From Arthrobacter roseus (GTDB lineage: Bacteria > Actinomycetota > Actinomycetes > Actinomycetales > Micrococcaceae), in contig NZ_JAFBCU010000001.1 of the NCBI RefSeq assembly GCF_016907875.1, positions 1,922,001 to 1,986,000 on the forward strand: 64,000 nucleotides of DNA, given 5' to 3'. Both the position numbers and the translations under genes were made by a program. The notes below the pieces were generated by a model. The model made no database searches. It had not been told where the DNA came from and saw only the letters and a list, made by a program, of their open reading frames with translations. Numbering within the stretch: position 1 is the stretch's first letter; each line of letters opens with the position of its first letter. Of the stretch, positions 18,877-29,113 are shown piece after piece.

Positions 18877-20874
18877 TTATCACCCAGCCCTCTTCCCTAC
18901 GGACTGCCTCCTTTCGAGGCCATCACGGAAGATCACTATGCGGAAGCATTCGACGCCGGCCTGGCCGAGAAGGCGGCCGAGACCAAACGCATCGCCGAAT
19001 CAACGGAGCCGGCCACCTTCAGGAACACGGTTGTGGCTCTTGAGACCTCGGGCGCCATTCTGGACCGTGTCAGTGCGGTCTTCTTCACGTTCGCCGCGGC
19101 ACATTCGACGCCGGGGATCCAAGCCCTTCAGAGTGACATTGCTAGCCGCCTCTCTGAGCTCGACGACGACATTCACCTCAACGCACCGCTGTACGCCAGG
19201 ATCAAGGATGCCGTCTCCACAGTGCCGGACGACGCCGAATCCCAGCGCCTCTTCAGCGAATACCTAGACGCGTTTACCCGGTCAGGGGCCAACCTTGACG
19301 ACGACGGACAGACGCGGCTGCGGCAAATCAACGGCCAGCTCTCTACCCTGTCCACGCACTACCAGCAGCGGCTCCTCAGCGACACTAACGCAGCAGCGCT
19401 AGTGGTTGAATCCGAGGAAGAGCTCGACGGCCTTACCCCAGATTCCATTGCCTCAGCGGCGGCTGCCGCGAGTGACGCAGGGCACGACGGCAAGTTTCTC
19501 CTGCCGCTTGTCCTTCCAACCTCGCAGCCTGCCCTCCCCCAGCTACACAATCGCAACACTCGCCGTCGGTTGCACACCGCGTCCGTCAGTCGTGGAGCCT
19601 CAGCCTCAGCCGAGAGCATCCTCGCCATTGGCGCTGAGATCGCTGAACTGCGCGCCGAGAGAGCCTCCCTCTTTGGATGCAAGAGTCACGCAGAATATGC
19701 CACTGACAACCAGACAGCACCGTCATTGGAGGCCATTCACGCGATGACTGACGCTCTCGCTCTGGCAGCAGTGCGGAACGCAGAATATGAGGCCAGCGAG
19801 CTCAGCTCTGCGGCGGGCCACGACCTTGAACCATGGGACTGGAGCTACTACTCCGAGCAGGTCCGTGTGGACAAGTACGACGTCGACCTCGCAGCGCTTC
19901 GCCCCTACTTCGAGCTCGAGAGGGTCATACACGACGGCATCTTCCACGCGGCGAACCTTCTCTACGGCGTGACGTTCCAGGAACGCACGGATCTGGTGGG
20001 ATATCACCCTGGCGTAAGAGTGTGGGAAGTCTTCAACGCGGACGGTAGCGGACTTGGCCTCTTCCTAGGCGACTACTACACCCGGCCCACGAAGAGTGGC
20101 GGCGCCTGGATGAACTCCTTCGTGCATCAGTCTCGCCTGCTCGAGAACCGCCCCGTGGTCATCAACAACCTGAATATCTCTCGTCCGGCCGACGGTGAAC
20201 CGACCCTCCTGACGTTAGCTGAGGTGACAACGGCTTTCCACGAATTTGGACACGCCCTCCACGGACTCTTCTCCGCTGTTGAGTACCCGAGCCTGTCCGG
20301 TACAGCGGTTCCCCGGGACTTCGTTGAGTATCCATCCCAGGTCAACGAAATGTGGATGCTCTGGCCGGAGGTAGTTCAGAACTACGCGAAACACCACATC
20401 ACCGGTGAAGTACTGCCCCAAGAGGTCATCGACCGCATTGAGGCAGCGAGCACTTGGGGTGAAGGCTTCGCCACCACGGAATATCTGGGTGCGGCATTAC
20501 TGGACCTCGCCTGGCACGAGCTGGAGCCCGGTCAGAGTGTCGAAGATCCGTTGGACTTCGAGAGGGATGCCCTTGAGAAAGCCGGAGTTTTAGTGTCGCT
20601 GATTCCGCCGCGGTACCGGACGGGGTATTTCAAGCACATTTTCGCTGGCGGCTACGCAGCAGGCTACTACTCCTACATCTGGAGTGAGGTTCTGGACGCC
20701 GATACCGTGGAATGGTTCAAATCCAACGGTGGCGCTACCCGAGCCAACGGCGAGCGTTTTCGCGAGCTGCTCCTGTCGCGGGGGAACAGTCAGGATCCGC
20801 TGGAGTCCTTCCGCCAATTCCGCGGTAGGGACGCCGAGATGCAGCCGCTGCTGGTCAGGCGCGGACTCGCCTAG
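18862..20874 (+). CDS. M3 family zinc peptidase (peptidyl-dipeptidase Dcp-like)
   Basis: Cytoplasmic zinc metallopeptidase that degrades short peptides. 670 residues, the usual Dcp/OpdA length, all helical. The active-site motif TAFHEFGHALHGLFS (HExGH) sits near residue 460, with the third zinc ligand expected in the downstream EMWMLWPEVVQ/YPSQVNE segment. MSNPFLSPSPLPYGLPPFEAI is the usual family N-terminus, so ATG 18862 is preferred over GTG 18844. Its start codon is embedded in a strong hairpin just after asnB, so its expression may depend on read-through or RNA folding. Confidence 0.9.
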   Translation: MSNPFLSPSPLPYGLPPFEAITEDHYAEAFDAGLAEKAAETKRIAESTEPATFRNTVVALETSGAILDRVSAVFFTFAAAHSTPGIQALQSDIASRLSELDDDIHLNAPLYARIKDAVSTVPDDAESQRLFSEYLDAFTRSGANLDDDGQTRLRQINGQLSTLSTHYQQRLLSDTNAAALVVESEEELDGLTPDSIASAAAAASDAGHDGKFLLPLVLPTSQPALPQLHNRNTRRRLHTASVSRGASASAESILAIGAEIAELRAERASLFGCKSHAEYATDNQTAPSLEAIHAMTDALALAAVRNAEYEASELSSAAGHDLEPWDWSYYSEQVRVDKYDVDLAALRPYFELERVIHDGIFHAANLLYGVTFQERTDLVGYHPGVRVWEVFNADGSGLGLFLGDYYTRPTKSGGAWMNSFVHQSRLLENRPVVINNLNISRPADGEPTLLTLAEVTTAFHEFGHALHGLFSAVEYPSLSGTAVPRDFVEYPSQVNEMWMLWPEVVQNYAKHHITGEVLPQEVIDRIEAASTWGEGFATTEYLGAALLDLAWHELEPGQSVEDPLDFERDALEKAGVLVSLIPPRYRTGYFKHIFAGGYAAGYYSYIWSEVLDADTVEWFKSNGGATRANGERFRELLLSRGNSQDPLESFRQFRGRDAEMQPLLVRRGLA

Positions 20875-20885
20875 AACGGCTGTCT

Positions 20886-20967
20886 GAGCGGCTCTCGAGC
20901 GGCGGCCACGAATTTCCTGCGGGCTAAGTCCCGGGAATATTCAAACCGCTTACTTCGAGAGCCGCTC
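20886..20967. repeat. 13-bp inverted repeat between the M3 peptidase and pdxS
   Basis: GAGCGGCTCTCGA at 20886-20898 is perfectly repeated in inverted form at 20955-20967. It lies between the convergent ends of the M3 peptidase (20874) and pdxS (20978). The 56-bp spacer is long for a simple terminator, and there is no T run. Confidence 0.5.
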
Positions 20968-20977
20968 CAACTACCGG

Positions 20978-21892
20978 CTACCAGCCACGTTCGGACAGCT
21001 TGTGCGACTGCGGCAGTTCGTCCACGTTAATGCCGACCATCGCTTCACCCAGACCGCGGGAGACCGATGCCAGAGTGTCGGGGTCATCGTAAAAGGTGGT
21101 GGCCTTGACGATGGCGGCCGCTCGTTCGGCAGGGTTGCCAGCCTTGAAGATTCCGGAACCCACGAAGACTCCGTCTGCGCCAAGCTGCATCATCATGGCG
21201 GCATCAGCGGGGGTGGCGATACCACCGGCTGTGAAGAGCACCACCGGAAGTTTTCCCGCGGAAGCAACTTCCTTGACCAGTTCATACGGTGCCTGAAGTT
21301 CCTTCGCCGCAACGTACAGTTCGTCTTCGGCCATAGAGGACAAACGATTGATTTCAGAGCGGATCTTGCGCATGTGCATTGTGGCGTTGGAGACGTCTCC
21401 CGTGCCTGCCTCACCCTTGGATCGGATCATTGCCGCGCCTTCGTTAATGCGGCGCAGAGCCTCACCGAGGTTGGTGGCACCACAGACGAAGGGAATCGTG
21501 AACTTCCACTTGTCGATGTGGTGGCTGAAGTCGGCTGGGGTCAAGACTTCAGATTCATCAATGTAGTCAACGCCCAGGGATTGAAGGATCTGCGCTTCCA
21601 CGAAATGACCGATGCGTGCTTTAGCCATGACGGGGATGGATACGGAATCAATGATGCTGTCAATCATGTCTGGGTCGCTCATGCGCGAGACACCGCCCTG
21701 TGCACGAATGTCCGCGGGGACCCGTTCCAACGCCATGACGGCTACAGCCCCGGAATCCTCCGCGATCCGTGCCTGTTCCGCCGTGACGACGTCCATAATG
21801 ACGCCGCCCTTCAGCATTTCCGCCATGCCTCGTTTGACGCGGTTGCTGCCGGTGGTGGGTTCAGTGGATGAATTTACTTCGGCCGTGGACAC
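20978..21892 (-). CDS. pdxS: Pyridoxal 5'-phosphate synthase subunit PdxS
   Basis: Forms PLP from ribose 5-phosphate, glyceraldehyde 3-phosphate and ammonia supplied by PdxT. 304 residues of a (beta/alpha)8 barrel. It contains [40 protein letters not shown] (catalytic Lys/Asp region), [11 protein letters not shown] and the phosphate-binding [30 protein letters not shown]. It lies on the same strand as pdxT but is separated from it by asnB and the M3 peptidase on the other strand, so it needs its own promoter or terminator arrangement. Confidence 0.96.
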   Translation of the reverse strand: MSTAEVNSSTEPTTGSNRVKRGMAEMLKGGVIMDVVTAEQARIAEDSGAVAVMALERVPADIRAQGGVSRMSDPDMIDSIIDSVSIPVMAKARIGHFVEAQILQSLGVDYIDESEVLTPADFSHHIDKWKFTIPFVCGATNLGEALRRINEGAAMIRSKGEAGTGDVSNATMHMRKIRSEINRLSSMAEDELYVAAKELQAPYELVKEVASAGKLPVVLFTAGGIATPADAAMMMQLGADGVFVGSGIFKAGNPAERAAAIVKATTFYDDPDTLASVSRGLGEAMVGINVDELPQSHKLSERGW

Positions 21893-21964
21893 AAAGAGCC
21901 CCTAAAACTCGGTGGAATGGTTATGTTCAATGGTAATCGAGTGCGCTGCATCCGTTGACTAGCA

Positions 21965-22576
21965 TTACGTCCTAACGCGTGACTGCCGGTAGACCGTAGC
22001 CACCCGTTGGCACACGGTGATGAGGCTAGCGGCTGCCAGCGCTAACAGCACCACGAGCAGAAAAACCGTCGGCAGGCCAAGTCCAGTGAATCCTGTGGCG
22101 ACAAGGACTGCAACGAGCCGTTCCGCGCGCTCTGCTATCCCGACGTTAGCGTCAAGGCCCAAGGATTCTGCTTTGGCGCGCACGTAAGAAACCAGCATGC
22201 CCAAAACGAGACAGGCAACGGCGGCCGTGCCAATCGAGGGATTCGCTCCGCCGGTATAAAACCAGATGGCGACACCGGCAAATACTGCGCCGTCGGATAT
22301 CCGGTCAAGAGTTGAATCCAGGAAGTTCCCCCAAGCGCTGCTCCGCGATGTTAGCCGTGCCATGAGCCCATCCACCAGATCCGCGAACACAAAGAGAGTA
22401 ATGAAGACCGATCCCCACCACAGCTGTCCCATGGGATAAAAAATCAGCGCTCCCGCTACCACTCCCAGTGTGCCCACGATGGTCACGGCATCCGGGGAGA
22501 TTCCCGCGCGTAAAAGCATTTTTGCCAGAGGCGTGAACAGCCGACTGAAGAAGTGACGCGTGTACCGGTTCAACAA
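21965..22576 (-). CDS. pgsA: CDP-alcohol phosphatidyltransferase (PgsA1-like, phosphatidylinositol phosphate synthase)
   Basis: Integral membrane enzyme transferring a phosphatidyl group from CDP-diacylglycerol. The catalytic motif D-x2-D-G-x2-A-R-x8-G-x3-D-x3-D is complete (DLVDGLMARLTSRSSAWGNFLDSTLDRISD region, residues ~68-97 of this start). About five or six membrane spans over ~203 residues. Position between the HIT gene and pdxS is the actinobacterial PgsA1 locus, hence the PI-phosphate synthase reading. The TTG at 22576 with AGGAG eight bases before is preferred; a frame extension to 22645 overlaps the HIT gene. The PIM acyltransferase and PimA genes that normally follow are absent here. 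Confidence 0.88.
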   Translation of the reverse strand: MLNRYTRHFFSRLFTPLAKMLLRAGISPDAVTIVGTLGVVAGALIFYPMGQLWWGSVFITLFVFADLVDGLMARLTSRSSAWGNFLDSTLDRISDGAVFAGVAIWFYTGGANPSIGTAAVACLVLGMLVSYVRAKAESLGLDANVGIAERAERLVAVLVATGFTGLGLPTVFLLVVLLALAAASLITVCQRVATVYRQSRVRT

Positions 22577-22598
22577 TGAGGGAGCTCCTGTACCTGCA

Positions 22599-23165
22599 CT
22601 ACTGTCCCGTGGGCCAGGCAGCAGCGACTTTTTCGCGCACCTCACCCAGGGTCTGTGTTATGGCTTTGGTCTGGGCGATGATCGGGAAAAAATTGCCGTC
22701 TCCGCTCCAGCGCGGCACGACATGCTGATGAAGGTGCGCCGCAATGCCGGCACCGCCACTGGCACCCTGATTCATACCAAGGTTGAAGCCGGTGGCATGG
22801 GAAACTTCACGAAGAACCCGCATACTGATCTGCGCCAGCTTAGCGATTTCTGCAGTCTCCTCCACATCTACATCTGTGTAGTCCGGTACATGACGGTACG
22901 GACAGACCAGCAGATGGCCGGGGTTGTAGGGAAAGAGGTTCAGTACAACATACGCATGCAGGCCACGATGGACTATCAGAGATTCTTCGTCCGTTCGCTG
23001 GGGCGCAATACAAAACGGGCAATCCTCGACGTCATTGAACTGATTCTGACCGCCCTGGATATATGCCATCCTGTGCGGCGTCCACAGACGCTGGAAAGCG
23101 TCTGGAACGCCTGGGACTGTGAAGTCATCAACTACAGCGTCGTCGTGAACGTCTCCCCCTGTCAC
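22599..23165 (-). CDS. HIT-family nucleotide hydrolase/transferase
   Basis: 188-residue histidine-triad protein; family members hydrolyse or phosphorolyse nucleotides such as Ap4A. The catalytic triad HLHQHVVPRW is intact near residue 145, and CPFCIAP near residue 50 suggests a zinc site as in Ap4A phosphorylase-like HITs. It lies 11 bp after the thrS stop and 22 bp before the pgsA start, so the three form one transcription unit. GTG start 23165. Confidence 0.9.
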   Translation of the reverse strand: MTGGDVHDDAVVDDFTVPGVPDAFQRLWTPHRMAYIQGGQNQFNDVEDCPFCIAPQRTDEESLIVHRGLHAYVVLNLFPYNPGHLLVCPYRHVPDYTDVDVEETAEIAKLAQISMRVLREVSHATGFNLGMNQGASGGAGIAAHLHQHVVPRWSGDGNFFPIIAQTKAITQTLGEVREKVAAAWPTGQ

Positions 23166-23176
23166 CGCGACCCCGC

Positions 23177-25189
23177 CTACTGCTCGCGGTTTCGCACTGC
23201 GGCAACGATCCGCTGGACGGCATCATCCACTGGAACGGTGTTGTCCTGGCTGCCGTCACGGAAGCGGAAGGAAACCGCACCTGCATCGGCATCTTCTCCC
23301 CCCGCTATCAGCACAAACGGAATCTTGTTTTTACTGGCGGTCCGGATCTTCTTCGGGAAGCGGTCGCTGCTGATATCCACTTCGGCGCGGATCCCCTCAG
23401 CCTTGAGCTTTCCGACAACGTCGAAGAGGTAGTCGTTGAATGCGTCCGCAACTGGAATGGCAACGACCTGCACTGGTGCCAGCCATGCTGGGAAGGCTCC
23501 GGCATAGTGTTCGATCAGCACCGCCATGAAACGTTCGACAGAACCGAACAGCGCCCGGTGGATCATGACTGGCCGCTGCCGTGTACCGTCAGCTGCTTGG
23601 TATTCAAGTTCGAAACGATCCGGAAGGTTGAAATCCAGCTGAATCGTGGACATTTGCCAGGTCCGGCCAATCGCGTCGCGGGCCTGAACGGAAATTTTCG
23701 GCCCGTAGAAGGCCGCGCCACCCGGGTCCGGTACCAGTTCAAGACCTGAGGCCTCAGCCACTTCGGCTAGGGTGCGTGTCGACTCTTCCCAAGCTTCATC
23801 GGAACCAACGTACTTTTCAGGATCCTTCGTGGAGAGCTCGAGATAGAAATCGTCCATCCCGTAGTCCTTCAAAAGGTTCAAGACAAAATTGAGCGTCGTG
23901 GTCAGCTCGTCTTTCATCTGCTCGCGTGTGCAGTAGATGTGGGCATCGTCCTGAGTCATGCCACGGACACGTGACAGCCCGTGCACCACGCCTGACTTCT
24001 CGTAGCGGTAAACGGAGCCAAACTCGAACAACCGTAGCGGCAGCTCCCGGTAGGAACGCCCGCGGGAACGGAAGATGAGGTTGTGCATGGGGCAGTTCAT
24101 CGGCTTCAGGTAATAGTCCTGGCCGGGCTTGATCACTTCTCCGGTCTCAGGGTTCCGGGTTTCGTCCACATGCATGGGCGGGAACATGCCGTCCCGATAC
24201 CAGTCAAGATGACCCGATAATTCGTACAGGTGGCCCTTGGTGATGTGCGGCGTATAAACGAACTCGTAGCCGGCTTCCTCGTGCCGCTTGCGTGAGTAGT
24301 CCTCCATGGTCCTGCGGATGACTCCGCCTCTGGGGTGGAACACCGGCAGGCCTGAGCCGAGTTCGTCGGGGAACGAAAACAGGTCCAGTTCCGCACCCAG
24401 CTTGCGGTGGTCGCGGCGTTCAGCCTCGGCCATACGCTCCTGGTAGGCCTTCAGTGCTTCCTTGGTGGGCCATGCCGTGCCGTAGATGCGCTGGAGCTGC
24501 TTGTTCTTTTCGTTTCCAAGCCAGTAGGCGGCGGCCGAGCGTGTCAGCGCGAAGGCATTGGAGATGAGTTTGGTGTTGGGCAGGTGCGGTCCACGGCAGA
24601 GATCACACCACACAGTGTCACCGGATTTGCGGTCCACATTGTCATAAATGGTGATCTCTCCGGCGCCAACTTCGATGTTTGCGCCCTCGCCCACCGCATC
24701 GGCGTCCTCTGACTTGCCCAGCAATTCCAGTTTGTACGGTTCCTCGGCCATCGCTTCGCGGGCCTGCGCCTCGCTGACCACCCGTCGGGAAAACAACTGG
24801 CTCTGATTGACGATCTTGAGCATCATCTTCTCGAGCTTCTTCAGGTCCTCCGGGGTGAAGGGCTCGGCGACGTCGAAGTCGAAGTAGAAGCCATCCGTGA
24901 TGTATGGCCCGATACCCAGCTTGGCATCGGGGCGTAGTTGCTGGACAGCCTGAGCCATGACATGCGCGGTCGAGTGTCGCAGGACGTTGAGTCCATCCGG
25001 GGACTCAACGGTGACTGCCTCAACGGTGTCGCCGTCTGATAGCGGCTGATTCAGGTCCTTCAAAGAACCGTTGACTCGGGCTACGACCACGTCGCGGTGA
25101 TCAGCATAGATTTCCGCTCCGGTTGTCCCCGTGGTCACCATATTCTCTTCGCCATCGACGATGAGGGTGATCTGTGAGGATTCGGACAC
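23177..25189 (-). CDS. thrS: Threonine--tRNA ligase
   Basis: Class II synthetase charging tRNA-Thr, with editing of mischarged serine. 670 residues: TGS (1-65); editing SAD domain (~70-225, with [11 protein letters not shown] and the [10 protein letters not shown] zinc/editing motif); catalytic core (~270-540, [37 protein letters not shown]); anticodon-binding domain (~560-670, PVQVVAIPV). The frame is open from 25204, but the AAGGAGA just before GTG 25189 makes that the likely start. First gene of thrS-HIT-pgsA. Confidence 0.95.
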   Translation of the reverse strand: MSESSQITLIVDGEENMVTTGTTGAEIYADHRDVVVARVNGSLKDLNQPLSDGDTVEAVTVESPDGLNVLRHSTAHVMAQAVQQLRPDAKLGIGPYITDGFYFDFDVAEPFTPEDLKKLEKMMLKIVNQSQLFSRRVVSEAQAREAMAEEPYKLELLGKSEDADAVGEGANIEVGAGEITIYDNVDRKSGDTVWCDLCRGPHLPNTKLISNAFALTRSAAAYWLGNEKNKQLQRIYGTAWPTKEALKAYQERMAEAERRDHRKLGAELDLFSFPDELGSGLPVFHPRGGVIRRTMEDYSRKRHEEAGYEFVYTPHITKGHLYELSGHLDWYRDGMFPPMHVDETRNPETGEVIKPGQDYYLKPMNCPMHNLIFRSRGRSYRELPLRLFEFGSVYRYEKSGVVHGLSRVRGMTQDDAHIYCTREQMKDELTTTLNFVLNLLKDYGMDDFYLELSTKDPEKYVGSDEAWEESTRTLAEVAEASGLELVPDPGGAAFYGPKISVQARDAIGRTWQMSTIQLDFNLPDRFELEYQAADGTRQRPVMIHRALFGSVERFMAVLIEHYAGAFPAWLAPVQVVAIPVADAFNDYLFDVVGKLKAEGIRAEVDISSDRFPKKIRTASKNKIPFVLIAGGEDADAGAVSFRFRDGSQDNTVPVDDAVQRIVAAVRNREQ

Positions 25190-25304
25190 GGGGTCTCCTT
25201 GCATTGTTGGTTACCTGCGCGACGCCCTACATTGGCGCAACGGCTCTTTGATGGTATCCGCTGGTCTTCGGCGCCACCAACCTGCCATGCCCAAAGGGCT
25301 CGAT

Positions 25305-28300
25305 TCATTCACCAGCCACTAGTTGCGGCACAACCGGCAACGGAAGCGAATCCCTGACCGTTAGATCCCAGGCGTTGGTGGCCTGCAGCGACATTCCCCG
25401 TGGACCTGTCCGCCGCGTCACCCCCTTGATGAGCAGCATTTCGGTACCGAATAATTTTGAGCCGGCACTCTCCTGCGCCTGATGAAAGAAGGTGCAGTCT
25501 ATGCATCCTGTGCCGTCGTCGATACTGATGAACACCACCCGGCGGCCCCCACGCATGGGAGGTGTCTGGGTTGCCACCCGGATACCGGCAACCAGGACTT
25601 CCGTCCCGTTATGCAGATCCAGCAATTTCTCCGCCGGCGTGGCCCCCAGTTGCTGCAGCAGTGGACCATAACTGTCCATGAGGTGGGCCGTTGTGTCCAT
25701 AGCCATCAGATCCAGTTCCGTCCGGACCTTTTCGAAGACTTCCGGTTCCGGCCGTTCGGCCCTGAGGTTGCGCAGTTCCAGATCCCCCAGCGGCAGCGAA
25801 AGTTGCCCGGGAATCATCTCGTGCCGTCGGGCAGGAGTCCTTCCAGCAACCGAATTCAGGTGATGGATGAGGTCTGTTCGGCTTCCCCGGGATCCTGACG
25901 CACGGTTCAGGGAATCAAAAGCTCCCAGCTGTGCCAGCCGCTTCATGGTTGGACGGCTCACTTTTGCCCGGTCCCGTACATCAGCCAACGAATCATAGGG
26001 CTGTCCCGCAACAATACGTTTGAGCTCGGCAGCGGAAAGCCCGTAGATACCCGCGAGGCTGAGACGAATCCCCAGCTTCTCATCTTGTTTTTCCCTTTCC
26101 ACCCTGTAATCAGCAGCACTGCGGTTGATATCCAGGGGCAGAATGGGAATTCCCATGCGTCGCGCCTCCGCAACCAGCAGCCGGCGCGGGTACATCCCTG
26201 GGTCGTGTTCCCACAGTCCAGCAAGAAAAGCTTCCGGATGATGGGCCTTCAGCCAGGCGGACTGATAGGTGGGAACAGCGAAAGCCGCACCGTGGGCCTT
26301 GCAGAAACCAAAGCTGCCAAACGCTTTCATGGTCCCCCACACCTGATCGATGACGTCCTGCCCGTATCCGCGGTTTTCTGCATGAGTCCGGAAGTAGGCC
26401 TCCACTTCCCTCTCCTTCTTTTCATCCCCCAGCATGCGTCGAAACACATCCGCCTTGGCTAAACCGCAGCCCGTCATGATGTCAAAAGTTCGCAGGATCT
26501 GCTCATGGAAAACCGTGACTCCATGCGTTTCCTTCAGGACCGGTTCCAGATCTTTGTGCGGATATTTTGCCGGCGCCCAGCCGTGCCGGTACTCCAAGAA
26601 TGGCCGCACCATATCCGATTTCATGGGGCCAGGGCGGAAAAGAGAAATATCAATAATGAGATCGTTGAACTCGCGGGGAGCCATCTTTCCCACCAGCTCA
26701 CGCTGCCCCGGAGACTCGATCTGAAAACAACCAAGAGTATGGGTGCTACGAATCAGATCAAACGTAGCGGGGTCATCCAGCGGAATGGCATCCAGTTCTA
26801 TCCGGCCATCGCCGGCAATGTAATCCGGTCCCCGTCCGCCGTCGTCCACGCGATGTTGCCCTGCTTCGGTGACTTCCTGACGGGAAGGATGAATACGAAT
26901 GATCTCGCGCACCGCGTACGCCATGGCACTTTGCATCCTGACCCCCAGCACATCAAGCTTGAGCATTCCCATGGGATCCATGTCGTGTTTGTCGAACTGG
27001 GACATGGGCAGACCGAGGCCACTGGGTTGGACGGGAGTACGGTCCAGCAGATTTTTCGACCCCAGAATGACTCCGCAGGGATGCATTGAAATATGTCGTG
27101 GCAGTCGGTCCAGCCGCTCCGTGATATCCACCAGTAGGTCCAGCTGCCTGTTCTGCCCAACTTGGGCGGAAAACTCTCGCAGCTCCGGTTTCTCCACCAT
27201 CGCCTCACGGAATTTGCCGGCAGAGAACCTCCACAGCTGTTGGGCTATCAGGGAGATCTCTTCCTGGTCCATGCCCAGAGCCTGACCAGCATCGCGGACC
27301 GCACCGCGCGCCCGGTACCCGTTCTGCATGCTCATCAACGTGACCCGCTCGGCGCCGAAGCGCTCAAAGATTCGGTGATAGACCTTATGCCGTTCTGCGC
27401 TCTCCACATCAATATCGATATCCGGCAGGGTGGATCTGTCCTTGGAGAGGAATCGCTCGAACACCAGATCATGCGCTAGCGGGTTGACCTGGCTGATATT
27501 GAGCAGATAATTCACCAGGCTCGAGGCTCCAGACCCCCTGGCGGCGGCGCGAACTCCCATGTTCCTGATCATGGTTGATACCTCGGCCACGGTGAGGAAG
27601 TAGGAGGAGAAACCCAACCTGTCGATGATGCCCAGCTCGTGTTCCAGCCGGTTACGCAGCCCGTGTTCCTCTGACATCCCTGCGTTGGGGAAACGGATTG
27701 TCAGTCCTGCATCACACCGTTGGCGGAGTTCCACGAGGGGGTCCTGGTCAATCCCGATCACTGTGGCTTCAGGGACCACTGGCTGTTTCCAGCCCATGTC
27801 CAGTACTGGGTCTATCCGGCAGATGTCCGCCAGCTCTGCAGTGGACGCCAGCATCCGGGCCGCTCCTGCCGTTCCGCTTCCGGCTTCCCTGGCCAGTTCG
27901 CCTGCGAGCGCTTTCATTTCCTTGCTGCTTTTGAGCCAGCCTTGCCCGTTGGGTTGGAGTTCGGGTAGGCCGGAGAGTGAGGTCAGTGCGCGGGCGGAGT
28001 CGAGAACGTCTGCGGTTGCGGCGCCGTCTACTTCGCAGTATCTGACGGCGTTGGTGAGGATGACGGGGTTTCCGGCTTCTTCGGCGATGCGGAGCATTCG
28101 TACGGCGTGGGCGTTACTGAGGTGTTCCCCTGGCGGGCTGAGGTGGCTTGCGAGTTCGACGGCGAGGGAGCCTGTGGGCAGGATGTTGCGCCATTGGTTG
28201 AGGAGTATGCGTCCTTGGCGGTAACTTCTGTGGCGCATTGCCAGTCCGACGTCGGAGGAGGGGCCAATCAGTGTGGTGAGGACCGGGCTGCCGTTCCCTG

Positions 28301-28691
28301 ATGTTCTGTGGGCTAGTTGTTCTGGGGTTATGCCTATGGGTTTGCTGGCTCGTTTGTGGGTGGTGTCTGTGTGGGCGTCTGAGATCAGCCGGCAGAGTGC
28401 TTTGTAGCCTTCTCCGGCGATGTGTCCGTGGGCGAGGATGACTACTCGTCCTGTTGTTTTCCATCCGGTTCCGTGTGGTTCGATGGTTGCGAGGTTGACG
28501 CCGATGATGGGGTCGAGGTTGTTCTCCAGGCAGGCTTTGAGGTGTTTTACGGTTCCGTAGAGGCCATCTCTGTCCGTGCAGGCGAGGGCGTCTGCGCCGT
28601 CTGCTGCTGCTGCTGCGGCTAGGGTGTCTGGCCAGGAGACTCCATAGTGGGAGCTGAAGGCTGTGGATACGTTGAGGTGGGTGAAGCTCAT
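25305..28691 (-). CDS. dnaE2: Error-prone DNA polymerase DnaE2
   Basis: C-family polymerase responsible for damage-induced mutagenesis in actinobacteria. 1128 residues: PHP domain (1-~230, LNVSTAFSSHYGVSWP, CTDRDGLYGTVKHLKA), palm with the catalytic acidic motif PDIDIDVESAERHK near residue 425, fingers, tandem HhH, and a C-terminal OB domain (ATQTPPMRGGRRVVFISIDDGTGCIDCTFF). It begins 7 bp after a DUF6504-like gene and is controlled by an SOS box at 29121-29136. The first ~260 codons use a C/A-ending codon set unlike the rest, a sign of mosaic origin. The usual partner genes imuA'/imuB are not in the window. Confidence 0.93.
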   Translation of the reverse strand: MSFTHLNVSTAFSSHYGVSWPDTLAAAAAADGADALACTDRDGLYGTVKHLKACLENNLDPIIGVNLATIEPHGTGWKTTGRVVILAHGHIAGEGYKALCRLISDAHTDTTHKRASKPIGITPEQLAHRTSGNGSPVLTTLIGPSSDVGLAMRHRSYRQGRILLNQWRNILPTGSLAVELASHLSPPGEHLSNAHAVRMLRIAEEAGNPVILTNAVRYCEVDGAATADVLDSARALTSLSGLPELQPNGQGWLKSSKEMKALAGELAREAGSGTAGAARMLASTAELADICRIDPVLDMGWKQPVVPEATVIGIDQDPLVELRQRCDAGLTIRFPNAGMSEEHGLRNRLEHELGIIDRLGFSSYFLTVAEVSTMIRNMGVRAAARGSGASSLVNYLLNISQVNPLAHDLVFERFLSKDRSTLPDIDIDVESAERHKVYHRIFERFGAERVTLMSMQNGYRARGAVRDAGQALGMDQEEISLIAQQLWRFSAGKFREAMVEKPELREFSAQVGQNRQLDLLVDITERLDRLPRHISMHPCGVILGSKNLLDRTPVQPSGLGLPMSQFDKHDMDPMGMLKLDVLGVRMQSAMAYAVREIIRIHPSRQEVTEAGQHRVDDGGRGPDYIAGDGRIELDAIPLDDPATFDLIRSTHTLGCFQIESPGQRELVGKMAPREFNDLIIDISLFRPGPMKSDMVRPFLEYRHGWAPAKYPHKDLEPVLKETHGVTVFHEQILRTFDIMTGCGLAKADVFRRMLGDEKKEREVEAYFRTHAENRGYGQDVIDQVWGTMKAFGSFGFCKAHGAAFAVPTYQSAWLKAHHPEAFLAGLWEHDPGMYPRRLLVAEARRMGIPILPLDINRSAADYRVEREKQDEKLGIRLSLAGIYGLSAAELKRIVAGQPYDSLADVRDRAKVSRPTMKRLAQLGAFDSLNRASGSRGSRTDLIHHLNSVAGRTPARRHEMIPGQLSLPLGDLELRNLRAERPEPEVFEKVRTELDLMAMDTTAHLMDSYGPLLQQLGATPAEKLLDLHNGTEVLVAGIRVATQTPPMRGGRRVVFISIDDGTGCIDCTFFHQAQESAGSKLFGTEMLLIKGVTRRTGPRGMSLQATNAWDLTVRDSLPLPVVPQLVAGE

Positions 28692-28698
28692 GGTGTTC

Positions 28699-29022
28699 TC
28701 AGGCGCTGAGGTCTCGGATGGCGTCGTGGATTCGGATGATCCGCCAGTTTCCGGTGTTTATTTGTCTGGAGATGTCCAGCGTGAGGATTTGTGAGGCTTT
28801 GTTGATTCTTGCCTGTACCCGCCAGATTTCGTGGTCCACCAGGCCTGCCCCTCTGCCGATTTCGGCGCGGGTTTCTTCTGCCCACCAGTTGCGCCGTTCA
28901 TACCAGCGCAGTGGCTCGGCGGCCATCTGGTAGCTGTGTCCGCGCCACTGTAGTTCCAGTGGTCTGCCAGAAGGTGCGCACACCACTTCGACTGATTCGC
29001 TGAATAGTCCCACTTCAGCCAC
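28699..29022 (-). CDS. Small DUF6504-like protein ahead of dnaE2
   Basis: About 107 residues from GTG 29022, which has AGGGG a few bases upstream; the longer frame to 29232 is rejected because it crosses the promoter and the neighbouring gene. The sequence has the basic, Trp-rich core PLELQWRGHSYQMAAEPLRWYERRNWW typical of the small proteins encoded between imuB and dnaE2 in actinobacterial mutagenesis cassettes. Function unknown. It is cotranscribed with dnaE2 (7-bp gap) from an SOS-box promoter 92 bp upstream. Confidence 0.75.
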   Translation of the reverse strand: MAEVGLFSESVEVVCAPSGRPLELQWRGHSYQMAAEPLRWYERRNWWAEETRAEIGRGAGLVDHEIWRVQARINKASQILTLDISRQINTGNWRIIRIHDAIRDLSA

Positions 29023-29113
29023 CTCGCCCCTTGTTTGACTCCCGGCGGATTTCTGGTGCCGGGTTGGGGCTTCCAGGTTTTTCCGTTTACGGGTGTTGAT
29101 TGCTTGAGCCTCT

